Part shown: in pieces, positions 27,803 through 36,052 of the stretch
How positions within the stretch are numbered: the stretch's first letter is position 1
Layout of the letters: every line of letters starts with the position of its first letter
DNA from: Dehalobacter sp.
GTDB taxonomy: Bacteria; Bacillota; Desulfitobacteriia; Desulfitobacteriales; Syntrophobotulaceae
Assembly (NCBI GenBank): GCA_023667845.1
Contig: JAMPIU010000206.1
Span: forward strand, 1-64,000
Direction: 5' to 3'
DNA length: 64,000 nucleotides
Made by a program: the position numbers and the translations under genes
Notes under the pieces: model-generated
The model's input: only the letters and a program-made list of their open reading frames with translations
Database searches by the model: none
What the model was told of the DNA's origin: nothing

Positions 27803-28930
27803 TTAACGCTGAAGGACATAATGCTGGCCTGGCAGCTGCAAAATCTCTCCGGCAAGCTGGAGCTCCAGCAGTCCCAGTGCAATGCCCTGAGCCGGAAGCG
27901 GGCATAAGACAGCCAACCGGTCAATATGCAGCGGAATATCGCTCAAACACCCCAGGATTTCAGCCCATTTCGATTCTGTTTGCCTCATTCCCTTAGACCT
28001 TACCCGAGTCGTTCCTTCTCGACATGCCAGAACTTCGGATAGCCTGTTTTCGGGTGTGAACGGAGCCAGTTCGCTCAGTACATCCTTCATGTCCTCCGTT
28101 ACTTTTGCGCCCATCCGCAGCAGCTGATGTGTTCCCCGGCTTAGCTTACTGAAGATCGGACCTGGAACAGCGTACACCTCCCGTCCCTGTTCCAGGGCAC
28201 AGTCAGCTGTAATCAGTGCGCCACTTTTTTCGGCTGCTTCAACCACAATGACTCCGCGGGACGAACCGCTGATCAGCCTGTTCCTGGCCGGGAACTGTCC
28301 TGGCTCGGGCGGAATACCCGGTGGATACTCACTTAACAGTGCGCCTTTTTCCATAATGGAATCTGCGAGCTTCGTATTCTCGTACGGATAGATCGTATCA
28401 AGCCCTCCGGCCATAAAGGCCCAGGTAATTCCACCGGCCTCAAGTGCTCCTCGATGCGCTGCCGTGTCAATGCCTCGGGCCAAACCGCTGACCACAGCAT
28501 AACCTTCTCCGGCAATCCCACCGGCTAAAAAAGATGCCGCCGCTTTGCCATAGGGTGAAGCCTTTCTCGCACCCACCACCGCTATTCCCTCCTGCTGAGC
28601 CTGAAGCACACCTTTGTAAAACAGCACAGGGGGTGCATCCGGACACTCGGCCAGTAAACATGGGTACTCTGACTCTCCCGGCATAACCAAGGATATACCT
28701 TTCCTCTGCAGTCTTTCCTGAAACGCTCCAAGATCAAGTTCTGCCCTGTGCTGCAGAAATTCTTTCACCCAAACGAGATGGGCTAACTCGGAAAAAGCAC
28801 CGGCAGGCGCTTCCAGAGCTTGAGCAGCACTCCCAAAATAGGCTATCAGCTGACGCAGTCTTTGACTACCGATCCCTGAAATGGTCAAAATACTTGCTCG
28901 AAAGATTTTTTCCTGGATTATCCTCATCAT
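27803..28930 (-). CDS. dprA: DNA processing protein DprA/Smf
   Basis: Rossmann-fold protein that loads RecA on incoming single-stranded DNA in competent cells; it is also present in many bacteria not known to be competent. The 375-aa product has an N-terminal helical region (LTISGIGSQRLRQLIAYFG), the Rossmann core (AVVGARKASPYGKAAA; VVSGLARGIDTAAHRGAL; RNRLISG) and a C-terminal winged-helix-like segment. The start is ATG 28930 or 28927, behind TGGAGGG. The frame extends upstream to 29029 without support. Confidence 0.92.
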   Translation of the reverse strand: MMRIIQEKIFRASILTISGIGSQRLRQLIAYFGSAAQALEAPAGAFSELAHLVWVKEFLQHRAELDLGAFQERLQRKGISLVMPGESEYPCLLAECPDAPPVLFYKGVLQAQQEGIAVVGARKASPYGKAAASFLAGGIAGEGYAVVSGLARGIDTAAHRGALEAGGITWAFMAGGLDTIYPYENTKLADSIMEKGALLSEYPPGIPPEPGQFPARNRLISGSSRGVIVVEAAEKSGALITADCALEQGREVYAVPGPIFSKLSRGTHQLLRMGAKVTEDMKDVLSELAPFTPENRLSEVLACREGTTRVRSKGMRQTESKWAEILGCLSDIPLHIDRLAVLCPLPAQGIALGLLELQLAGEILQLPGQHYVLQR

Positions 28931-28993
28931 GATCCCTCCAACAACAGCGATTCGACATATTCCATATTTTTCCTGCCTAAACCATTTATTTTG

Positions 28994-29044
28994 AAGAAGG
29001 AGGAGCCTTAAGAACTGGGTGCAGTTCAAAAAGCGCCTCCTTTT
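28994..29044 (-). terminator. Probable terminator after the DUF2922 gene
   Basis: GGAGG...CCTCC outer pairing encloses a second hairpin (GAACTG / CAGTTC). It lies between the DUF2922 stop and dprA. The T-run is weak, so efficiency is uncertain. Confidence 0.45.
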
Positions 29045-29059
29045 CTATGGGCAAATTGC

Positions 29060-29299
29060 TTATGCTACCGGCGGATCATACAGATCGTTCGTAGTCATGT
29101 CAATTACCCGGATATCCCGTATCGTGACCAGTTCGCCGCTGGGGCTGTTAAATATATTCTTGGCAATAACCGTTTCCATCGCGGTCTGGGCCTCAGCCAG
29201 CGTCAGGTCCACCCTCGGCTGGGGGACGGAAATAATGAAGGATTTGCCGCCGGTGGTGAGAAAAGTTAGCTTTAACACCTTGCTTGTAATAATCGCCAT
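29060..29299 (-). CDS. DUF2922 family small protein
   Basis: 79-aa protein recognisable as DUF2922 (VLKLTFLTTGGKSFIISVPQPR, LTLAEAQTAMETVIAKNIF, IRVIDMTTNDLYD). ATG 29299 follows AGGGGGTGATT. It forms a pair with the DUF1659 gene 87 bp upstream, a co-occurrence seen widely in spore-forming Firmicutes. The function is unknown. Confidence 0.85.
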   Translation of the reverse strand: MAIITSKVLKLTFLTTGGKSFIISVPQPRVDLTLAEAQTAMETVIAKNIFNSPSGELVTIRDIRVIDMTTNDLYDPPVA

Positions 29300-29386
29300 T
29301 TTAATCACCCCCTGAAGATTTGCCTTGACAATCACATTGGCATTCACACTAAACCTAGCCAGTCTTTCAGATAGATTTGCCGCTGC

Positions 29387-29611
29387 TTATTCATCCGTAA
29401 GCTCCCAGTTTTTGCTGAGCACAACATTCAGCAGCGGATACTGGCTCAAACCGGATAGAGCCGCTGCAACATCATAGATGTCTTGACTCGTGGCAGTAGG
29501 CTTCACATAATTCAGGCTTTTCTTCTGGGTCACCGGGCCGCCTGCCGGCGAAGTCCCGGTCTGGTATTTTGTTGACACGATCGAATCCAAAGTTATTTCT
29601 GTCACTGCCAT
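29387..29611 (-). CDS. DUF1659 family small protein
   Basis: 74-aa protein matching DUF1659 (ITLDSIVSTKYQTG; SLNYVKPTATSQDIYDVAAA; LSGLSQYPLLNVVLSKNWEL). ATG 29611 lies behind GGGAGGGATG. It is co-directional with and just upstream of the DUF2922 gene. The function is unknown. Confidence 0.85.
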   Translation of the reverse strand: MAVTEITLDSIVSTKYQTGTSPAGGPVTQKKSLNYVKPTATSQDIYDVAAALSGLSQYPLLNVVLSKNWELTDE

Positions 29612-29668
29612 GGTTCATCCCTCCCTTCAACAGTTTGACAAGCCGGGCTTGTTCGTTCCCGACCTTAT

Positions 29669-29697
29669 ATACTATGAGAGAGATTGTCCGATGTTAA
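29669..29697 (-). promoter_or_regulatory. Candidate sigma-A promoter for the DUF1659-DUF2922 pair
   Basis: Minus-strand TTAACA (29692-29697), 17-bp spacer, TAGTAT (29669-29674). It lies about 58 bp upstream of the DUF1659 start. Confidence 0.4.
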
Positions 29698-29818
29698 GGA
29701 TTTGGGGAAATAAAAGATTTCTTCCCTAAAATAAAAAGCCTGACGACTGAGCTTGTCACACTTTTAAGCCTGGCCACGTATCCTATGAGTGAAATCAGCC
29801 CCAAGGAGTGTGGATATC

Positions 29819-30712
29819 TTGACGGATCCAGTGACTAATCCAGTAACTGATACATTATCTAATACGGTATCTGATACACTAACGGATATCATCAGCGGAC
29901 GCACGCCGCATGTCATAGCAGCTGAAATTAACATGATCAAATACCAGACGGAGAGGATCTACCTTGCCGCCGCTGTCGAGATTGGAAGGCGGCTGACGGA
30001 GGCCAAGGCCCTGCTTAAGTTTGGAGAATGGGGCAAGTGGCTGGAGGAGTCGGTCGATTTCTCTCAGAGCAGGGCCAATAAACTGATGCGTATCTTCAAA
30101 GAGTACGGAGCAGGACAGCTTAGCTCCTCAAATTCGGATCCGGCTCCGAATTTAAACTACAGCCAGGCGGTGATCCTCTTAGGAGTCCCAAAGGAGGAAC
30201 GGGCGCAATTTATCGTTGATATGGATATCGAGGGGATGACCAAGCAGGAACTCAGGAAAGCGGTCAAGGAACGGACGCAGGCCCGGCAAGAAAAAGACCT
30301 GGCCTTACAAAAGAACACAGATCTCCAGAAAACAGTGGCAGACCAAAGCGATATCATCACCGGGCTGACATCAGAACTCGCCCATCTGAAGGTCCAATTG
30401 GAGAACGTCAAGACGTCCAAAGCAGAACTCGCTAAAACGGCCAGGCAGCTGAATGATGCGCTGGAATCGCTCCAAAAAAGCTCAGCCGCCAAGGGCTACG
30501 AGCGGATGAAAACAAACTTCCTGAATACGTCGCTCAAAGTCAGGGCCAACCATATCGCCTTCCTCTGTGAAAACTTGGATCAAACCATGAAGGAAGTCAA
30601 GCATAAGCTGCTCCAAATCGCCCCTAATGACAAGGAGACGTATATCATTTATAAGAATAAAGTTTACGATCTTCTGAATGTGTGGCTTAAAGACGAGACG
30701 TGGAGCAGGTAA
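29819..30712 (+). CDS. DUF3102 domain protein
   Basis: About 297-aa protein. A DUF3102 domain covers residues ~30-120 (HVIAAEINMIKYQTERIYLA, VEIGRRLTEAKALLKFGEWG, KWLEESVDFSQSRANKLMRI). A long heptad-rich coiled coil spans about 165-235, with a C-terminal helical region after it. The start is TTG 29819, 10 nt after AAGGAG; the frame is open from GTG 29789. DUF3102 proteins are common on clostridial phage-like and mobile elements. It is followed by the HicB-like gene on the same strand. The function is unknown. Confidence 0.8.
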   Translation: MTDPVTNPVTDTLSNTVSDTLTDIISGRTPHVIAAEINMIKYQTERIYLAAAVEIGRRLTEAKALLKFGEWGKWLEESVDFSQSRANKLMRIFKEYGAGQLSSSNSDPAPNLNYSQAVILLGVPKEERAQFIVDMDIEGMTKQELRKAVKERTQARQEKDLALQKNTDLQKTVADQSDIITGLTSELAHLKVQLENVKTSKAELAKTARQLNDALESLQKSSAAKGYERMKTNFLNTSLKVRANHIAFLCENLDQTMKEVKHKLLQIAPNDKETYIIYKNKVYDLLNVWLKDETWSR

Positions 30713-30752
30713 GCTTACCCTATCGGAAATGCGCAGTAAGAGATGGTGGATG

Positions 30753-31217
30753 ATGAAGAGCAAATATGTTTTCCCGGCCATTATTGAGCGGAATAAAATA
30801 AGCAGTAAATATACGGTTGTTTTCCCGGATCTGCCGGGCTGCGCCTTCGAAGCAGAGGATTTTATCCAGGCATATTACTGGGCCGGACCCAGGCTGGAGT
30901 ATCATTTATATAGGATGGACAAAGCGTATGAGCACATCCCCGAAGCTTCAGATACTTCAGGCTGGGAGATCGCAGCGGACGCTATCGTTGTTCAGGTAGC
31001 GGCCGGTCTGCCGGAGTACCGGAGAATGTTCGGCCCAAAATACGCCAGAAAAGCCATCGGGTTTCCCAACTGGCTTTTCCAATTGGGGAAAAAAGACGAG
31101 CCGATGTCCGCGCAGAACATCCGGGAGGTATTAAGGGAGAAGCTGGGGATTGACATGCTGCTTGAAAACGCTCATGATTTATCCGAAGTGTTCGGGAATG
31201 AAGACGGGTCGTTTTAA
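30753..31217 (+). CDS. HicB-like antitoxin-fold protein (no HicA partner)
   Basis: 154-aa protein. Its first ~70 residues fit the HicB partial-RNase-H fold (YVFPAIIERNKISSKYTVVF, PDLPGCAFEAEDF, and a later ...EHIPEASD). The C-terminal part (KAIGFPNWLFQLGKKDEPMS, IREVLREKLGI) may be DNA-binding. It starts at ATG 30750 or 30753, 37 bp after the DUF3102 gene, and ends at a strong terminator. No 60-aa HicA toxin is visible on either side, so a toxin-antitoxin role is not supported. Confidence 0.75.
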   Translation: MKSKYVFPAIIERNKISSKYTVVFPDLPGCAFEAEDFIQAYYWAGPRLEYHLYRMDKAYEHIPEASDTSGWEIAADAIVVQVAAGLPEYRRMFGPKYARKAIGFPNWLFQLGKKDEPMSAQNIREVLREKLGIDMLLENAHDLSEVFGNEDGSF

Positions 31218-31253
31218 TTTATAATCTATCTACGGGCTGTAAATATTTCAGCT

Positions 31254-31291
31254 AGAAAAAGGTTTGTCTAAATAAAGACTAACCTTTTTCT
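31254..31291 (+). terminator. Rho-independent terminator after the HicB-like gene
   Basis: Almost perfect 16-bp stem AGAAAAAGGTTTGTCT / AGACTAACCTTTTTCT with the loop AAATAA. T-rich on both strands, so it can work in both directions. Confidence 0.8.
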
Positions 31292-31434
31292 GGCTTATCG
31301 TTGCCACGTAATGAGAAATCAAACCTTTCGCAGCAAAAATTAATTTCATTTATCATTTTCTTCTATTTCGCAGTTATCCTCCAAGTAATTTCTTCTTCGC
31401 TTATCGGCCTTACATTATTTCCAAAGTCAAGTTT

Positions 31435-31851
31435 CTAATAAATATCATCGTTATTTTGTTCTATTACGATATCTTGACCTTCAAATTCAGGTAACTTTTT
31501 CTTTCTTATCCTATTTCCAACCAATAGTAATATAATCGAGAACAGATAAAAAGCTAGAGCTAATCCGAAATACCTAAAAATACTAGGGTTCATTGCCATG
31601 TATAAACCTAATGGCAATAAGATTAAGAATACTATGATTAAAGGCCATACTTTTTTTAAAACAGAAGATACTAGCCCTACAATCCCAGGTAGAATTTGGG
31701 TTATTATATATAGTTTCGAAGCATGTTGCCCTTTTGCAAAAAAGATAAGGATTACCCATAATGTAATAGATATTACCGAGCCACAAATTCCAAATAAAGC
31801 TCCAACTTTCTGATAATAATTACTTTGTATGCGATAAGAGGGAAACTTCAT
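31435..31851 (-). CDS. Small membrane protein, unknown
   Basis: 138-aa protein with four hydrophobic segments (about 15-40, 48-64, 68-88, 90-112), then a charged tail (RIRKKKLPEFEGQDIVIEQN). The start ATG 31851 follows GAGGAGG with good spacing, so it is translated. The gene and its flanks are clearly more AT-rich than the housekeeping blocks, suggesting recent acquisition. No family recognised. Confidence 0.65.
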   Translation of the reverse strand: MKFPSYRIQSNYYQKVGALFGICGSVISITLWVILIFFAKGQHASKLYIITQILPGIVGLVSSVLKKVWPLIIVFLILLPLGLYMAMNPSIFRYFGLALAFYLFSIILLLVGNRIRKKKLPEFEGQDIVIEQNNDDIY

Positions 31852-32046
31852 TGACTTACCTCCTCGTAAATTGAAAAGAAAAATTTAAAATGTTAATTAA
31901 TTATACTCACAATATTGTCGTGAATAGTTGACATTGAATCAAATAGTTTTCTTATGAGACCATGGTTTTAACAACTCTGTTATGATCAATTTACTCAATG
32001 CTGAAAATCTTCCAAAAGAAATATTAATAAAACAATTGTTCATATT

Positions 32047-32083
32047 CAAAAACCTCCAATAAATCAATAAATGAAGGTTTTTG
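32047..32083. terminator. Possible bidirectional terminator
   Basis: CAAAAACCT / AGGTTTTTG inverted repeat around a 19-nt AT-rich loop, between the two AT-islet genes and downstream of the secreted protein gene. Confidence 0.4.
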
Positions 32084-32117
32084 GTAAAATATTTAGATAC
32101 ATCAATGAAACCCAAAG

Positions 32118-32867
32118 TTAATATGTCGTGTAATTAAAGCTTAATAAAAAATAATCCTCTCCACTCCTTGTAGTTGAAGCCGTATAATAAGCACTCCCAT
32201 TCCAGCCACCTTGACAAGTTATGCTATGGCTTACATATGTTGCATAATTAGGTAAAATGAAGTCCCAGTTATAAAAATCAGCAGTATTTGAGCTAGTTAC
32301 TGAAGGCACCCCCTGACTTAAGCCCGTCCAATAAAGACCATTACAGTACCAATGTGTACCAAGAATTGATGGATTAGCCGCATAATAGCCTTCATATCTG
32401 CTTTGTAAATAACTGGTAGTCCCTTCATTATACCAATATAACTCATTATAAGTTTGGCATAGAACATATCCAGGAGGATCAAATGTTGTTGCAGCAACTC
32501 TTAAAGAATATGATCCTCGACTGGATAAACCAGACTTAGAAGACGGGCTGTTCCTTTCTATTGTGCTTGTAATTTTTTCTAATTCTTTACCTGTTGCTTT
32601 TCTGGCTTTATACGTTTTATTTTCTTTGTCAATAGTAACGGTATAAGATTCTAGCCCTGCATCTTTCTCTTTATGATCCTTTACAGTTAATGTTGCACTG
32701 TCTGTGTTCATAATTAATTCAACATTATCCAGTATTTTTTCTGTTTGTACATCTGGCGAAAGTTGAATAACTTTACTTGTTGACTCGATTGCATAAACCG
32801 GCATAGTAAAACAAATCAACATTAATAAGCTCAGAACAAGACATAACATCCTTTTTGCTTTAAACAT
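32118..32867 (-). CDS. Secreted protein of unknown function
   Basis: 249-aa protein with a clear Sec signal peptide (basic MFKAKR, hydrophobic LCLVLSLLMLICFTMPV, cleavage likely at VYA-IE). The mature part is divided into a charged N-terminal half (to ~115) and a C-terminal half rich in Tyr, Ser, Thr and Trp (TSYLQSRYEGYYAANP, LGTHWYCNGLYW, with a final SFNYTTY). The start is ATG behind AAGGAGGAG. AT-rich composition. No recognised domain; it might be an exported adhesin-like or peptide-type protein. Confidence 0.65.
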   Translation of the reverse strand: MFKAKRMLCLVLSLLMLICFTMPVYAIESTSKVIQLSPDVQTEKILDNVELIMNTDSATLTVKDHKEKDAGLESYTVTIDKENKTYKARKATGKELEKITSTIERNSPSSKSGLSSRGSYSLRVAATTFDPPGYVLCQTYNELYWYNEGTTSYLQSRYEGYYAANPSILGTHWYCNGLYWTGLSQGVPSVTSSNTADFYNWDFILPNYATYVSHSITCQGGWNGSAYYTASTTRSGEDYFLLSFNYTTY

Positions 32868-33431
32868 TTATTCTCCTCCTTAAAAAAATACTTTTTGATA
32901 TTAAATTCTTTAATATTACATATATCACCCCCCAATGAACATCTATATATTGCTATATTATCAAACATATGTAAATACCATTGCGCTCATTTATCTATTT
33001 TCAACAAAATGAGCAAAATATTGACACTGATGAATAAAATTGACAGTAATATTATAGAGTAAGAATACAGAAGCTAAAAATTATTCATCGTATGATATTT
33101 TTGGGATTTCCAGTACAGCAAAAATTACATAACAGTAAAGCTATGAGACAGAAGCCTCCTAATATTGATTAGAAAACTTATCTCATAGCTTTTAATATTT
33201 ATTAACGAATTCTTATTTCTCGTTCGAGTGTATTGTAATAGGTACATGTGCAATTTACAAGTTTCTCCTTATTCCTTTAAAATCTATCGTTGCCGTCTGA
33301 TATTGATGATTTGAAAATTAGGCAGCAAAAGTTGAGTAAAATAGCAAATGCGGGCTCAAAGAGCCCGCAAACACTGTATCATTATCGGTCGGAGATAACC
33401 GTCTATGAATGTAAGAACTGCCAAAACTGCC
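32868..33431. other. AT-rich intergenic region with hairpins
   Basis: About 560 bp. No good gene is visible. It contains an 11-bp inverted repeat (AAGCTATGAGA / TCTCATAGCTT, 33138-33191, loop 32) and a perfect 9-bp hairpin with a 3-nt loop at 33349-33369. A short frame at 33297-33440 ends in YECKNCQNC and resembles a piece of IS1182-type transposase, but it overlaps the hairpin and is not convincing. Confidence 0.6.
33349..33369 (-). terminator. Terminator of the serA-like/endonuclease IV-like operon
   Basis: TGCGGGCTC-aaa-GAGCCCGCA, a perfect 9-bp stem. On the minus strand it is followed by a T-rich stretch (TTTGCTATTTT). It lies 63 bp beyond the stop codon of the endonuclease IV-like gene. 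Confidence 0.65.
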
Positions 33432-34265
33432 TTAAGAATTTAGCTCCAAATAAGCCTTTTGCAGGATCAGAGCATCCTCCTCAAGCTTCGGACTTTCACA
33501 AATCACGGTTCCCTGGATGCCAAAGCTCAGGCAGGCTTTAAGGATTTCCCGGAATTTCAGGTCAGCTTCTTGCAAAACGAGATGTCTCTTTTCGCCTTTC
33601 GGACCATATTCAATCCCGGAAATATGGAAATGCGCATTGCTTGTCCACTTCTCACCAAGCCCTTCGGCTGTCTGCTCAAGAATCGCGCAGAACTCGTCAT
33701 AGCTGTTGAATTGACCATTGGCTCTGGCATGCAGATGGCTGAAGTCAATACAAGGCAATACACCCGGAACCTCCTGCGCTATTTTGATCGTTTCGCCGAG
33801 ATCGCCAAACTGGGAGGGTTTGCCTGTCGTTTCAGGCCTCAGGATGACTTGATTACCTTCCTGATCAAGTTCCTGCCGGACATCGCTGAGTTCTTTGACT
33901 ACTCTGGCTAAGACGGTATCCGAAGTATCCCCGGAATAAAATGCCGGATGAAAGACGATGCTTCCGGCCCCAAGTATCCTGGCAATCCTGGCAGTATGAA
34001 TAATCCTTGTTTTGCTTGCCTCAACTTTTTCCGTTTCACTGGAATTCAGGTTGATATAGTAAGGCGCATGACAAGACAGGGATACGCATTCTTTTTTCGC
34101 AGTTCCCCCGGTCTTTAACGCTTTGTCTTCCTTCATTCTCACCCCGTGAACGAACTCGACTTCCATCGCATCCATTCCGAGTTCCCTGATTCTTAGGATT
34201 CCGGCCTCGGTGGATGCTTCCTTGGAAGACAAAGGCACTCCGGCCGTGCCAAACTTGATGCTCAT
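33432..34265 (-). CDS. Endonuclease IV-like TIM-barrel protein
   Basis: 277-aa xylose-isomerase/endonuclease IV-fold protein. Metal-ligand motifs of AP endonuclease IV are present in order: SLSCHAPYYINL, IVFHPAFYSG, LRPETTGKPSQFGDLGE, CIDFSHLHAR, FHISGIEYGPKGEKRH and a late VICESP. It resembles the archaeal-type Nfo more than E. coli Nfo. It lies 12 bp after the SerA-like gene and shares its transcript. A role in abasic-site repair is likely by family; a sugar-phosphate isomerase role is the alternative. Confidence 0.8.
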   Translation of the reverse strand: MSIKFGTAGVPLSSKEASTEAGILRIRELGMDAMEVEFVHGVRMKEDKALKTGGTAKKECVSLSCHAPYYINLNSSETEKVEASKTRIIHTARIARILGAGSIVFHPAFYSGDTSDTVLARVVKELSDVRQELDQEGNQVILRPETTGKPSQFGDLGETIKIAQEVPGVLPCIDFSHLHARANGQFNSYDEFCAILEQTAEGLGEKWTSNAHFHISGIEYGPKGEKRHLVLQEADLKFREILKACLSFGIQGTVICESPKLEEDALILQKAYLELNS

Positions 34266-34277
34266 GCCGATCTCCCC

Positions 34278-35870
34278 TTAGGACAGATATTTATTGAAGA
34301 AAATCTCTTCAACATTTTCGGTTCCCTTAATCTCTTTCAATTTGCCGATGACTTCCGAATCGGCTTCGGTTTGAATACCGACAATCATAATGTTTCTGCT
34401 CATGGAACTGATCTTGCCAACCTGCATACTGGTAATGTTGATGTTATGCTCACCTAATACAGTCCCGACTTTGCCGATCATTCCCGGATAATCCTCATGT
34501 GAGATAAGCAGGAACCACCCCGAAGGATCTATTTCAACCCTGAAATCGTCGATCTCCACAATCCGCTGTTCGCTTTTGCCGAAAAGCGTGCCTGCTACCT
34601 TATGCTCAGTCAAATCAGTTTTAACGGTAATGCTGATCAGATCAACAAAGCTTTGCGCCTCTTTGCTTTTGATCTCCTTGACGGTTATGCCGCGTTCTTT
34701 CGCAACTTCAGGCGCGTTGACAATATTGACCTCTTCCTGAAGAATTGGATTTAAGACCTCTTTTATGGCTGCCAGCGTCAGCATTTTGGTATCCGCAGTG
34801 CTGATATCTCCATTATAGCGGACTTCAATATTTTTTATTCTTCCTTCAGTCAGTTTGACAGCCAGAACACACATTTTTTGCATCAAGTGAAGGTAAGGCT
34901 TGATCATATTCATGACATCTCTTGATACAGGCGGAATATTCAGTGAAGTTGAGACCGGTTCGGATCTCAGCGCAGCAAGCACTCCGCGGGCTGCGCAAAG
35001 TGCAACCTCATTTTCAGCCTCCTGCGTCCGGGAGGCAATCCTGGGAGTGCAGACCACATTCTCCATCTTCACCAGCGGATGATCTGACTGAAGAGGTTCT
35101 TCAGCAAACGCATCCAAAGCTGCCCCGGACACAATCTCTTCCTGCAGTGCCCAGATCAAAGCTTCCTCATCAATGATTCCGCCTCTGGCACAGTTAATAA
35201 TCTTGATGCCCTTTTTCATTTTAGAAAACGCATCTTTATTCAGCAGATTGCGCGTGTCAACTGTCGCCGGAATATGCAGCGTCAGGTAATCTGCTTTACT
35301 TAAGATCTCATCCATATCCACCAGCTCGATCCCCAGCTCTCTGCCTTTATCATCACTTAAAAACGGGTCATAGGCAATCACTTTCATATCGAACGCTTTG
35401 GCCCGCTTGGCCACGCCCATGCCGACCCGCCCCAGGCCGATGATGCCCAAGACCTTTTCTTTCAGCTCCATTCCCAGGAACTTCTGTCTTTGCCACTCTC
35501 CGCGCTTGACGGAGGAATAAGCCTGAGGAATCCTTCTGGCCAGAGCCAGGATCATCCCGATGGTATATTCAATGGAAGAAGCACTGTTGCCCTGAGGGGC
35601 ATTCAGGACAACAATCCCCTGCTTTGTGGCTGCCTGAATATCGATATGCTCAACTTCCAGACCGGCCCTTCCGATTACTTTCAAATTCCTGCCAGCTTCA
35701 ATGACTTCACTGCTGACAATCGTATCGCCTCTGATGACCAGAGCATGATATTTCGGAATCATTTTGATCAGTTCTTCCTGAGATAATGTACAATAGGTAT
35801 CCACGTCATGTTCTTCACGCAGCAGTTGAATTCCAGCCTCTGCCACTTTGTTATTCACCAGAATCTTCAT
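34278..35870 (-). CDS. serA: D-3-phosphoglycerate dehydrogenase-like protein with altered catalytic His
   Basis: 530-aa long-type PGDH: substrate- and NAD-binding domains (GLGRVG at 145-150), an allosteric domain, and a C-terminal ACT domain (GMIGKVGTVLGEHNINITSM). Normally it oxidises 3-phosphoglycerate in serine synthesis. Arg229 (NCARGG) and Glu258 (DAFAEEP) of the catalytic triad are present. The catalytic His, normally in TPHxGxST, is Arg277 here (CTPRIASRT). The substrate loop also differs (GRAGLEVEHID for GRAGVGVDNID). So this may be an inactive or re-purposed paralogue; the symbol reflects family only. A strong promoter lies ~100 bp upstream. Confidence 0.85.
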   Translation of the reverse strand: MKILVNNKVAEAGIQLLREEHDVDTYCTLSQEELIKMIPKYHALVIRGDTIVSSEVIEAGRNLKVIGRAGLEVEHIDIQAATKQGIVVLNAPQGNSASSIEYTIGMILALARRIPQAYSSVKRGEWQRQKFLGMELKEKVLGIIGLGRVGMGVAKRAKAFDMKVIAYDPFLSDDKGRELGIELVDMDEILSKADYLTLHIPATVDTRNLLNKDAFSKMKKGIKIINCARGGIIDEEALIWALQEEIVSGAALDAFAEEPLQSDHPLVKMENVVCTPRIASRTQEAENEVALCAARGVLAALRSEPVSTSLNIPPVSRDVMNMIKPYLHLMQKMCVLAVKLTEGRIKNIEVRYNGDISTADTKMLTLAAIKEVLNPILQEEVNIVNAPEVAKERGITVKEIKSKEAQSFVDLISITVKTDLTEHKVAGTLFGKSEQRIVEIDDFRVEIDPSGWFLLISHEDYPGMIGKVGTVLGEHNINITSMQVGKISSMSRNIMIVGIQTEADSEVIGKLKEIKGTENVEEIFFNKYLS

Positions 35871-35975
35871 CTGACTCTACCCCCAGTATCTGAAATAACT
35901 AAACCTCCCATCCCCATGGAGACGAGAGGTAATACCTTCCCTTGCAGCGATTTGCCTAAATTCTAGATTATTTTG

Positions 35976-36004
35976 ATTATAGAGTTTATTGATTATTCTG
36001 TCAA
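35976..36004 (-). promoter_or_regulatory. Consensus sigma-A promoter of the SerA-like operon
   Basis: Perfect TTGACA (35999-36004), 17-bp spacer and perfect TATAAT (35976-35981) on the minus strand. It implies a leader of about 98 nt before the start codon. The leader includes a 12-bp hairpin (CCTCTCGTCTCC / GGGGATGGGAGG, three G-T wobbles) followed by the GGGGGT ribosome binding site. Confidence 0.85.
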
Positions 36005-36052
36005 GAATCCGTCTTTTATATCAACATACTTGCCAGATGATTGTCCTCAGTA

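Noticed and set aside
30753-31217. HicAB toxin-antitoxin system
   Set aside because: No HicA-sized toxin gene is found on either side.
33297-33440. IS1182-type transposase fragment (frame ending YECKNCQNC)
   Set aside because: Only the cysteine motif looks like a transposase; the frame covers a perfect terminator hairpin and runs into the end of the next gene.
35871-35968. T-box riboswitch upstream of the SerA-like gene
   Set aside because: The leader is only ~98 nt and lacks the conserved T-box sequence and a terminator/antiterminator pair; it shows just one strong hairpin.
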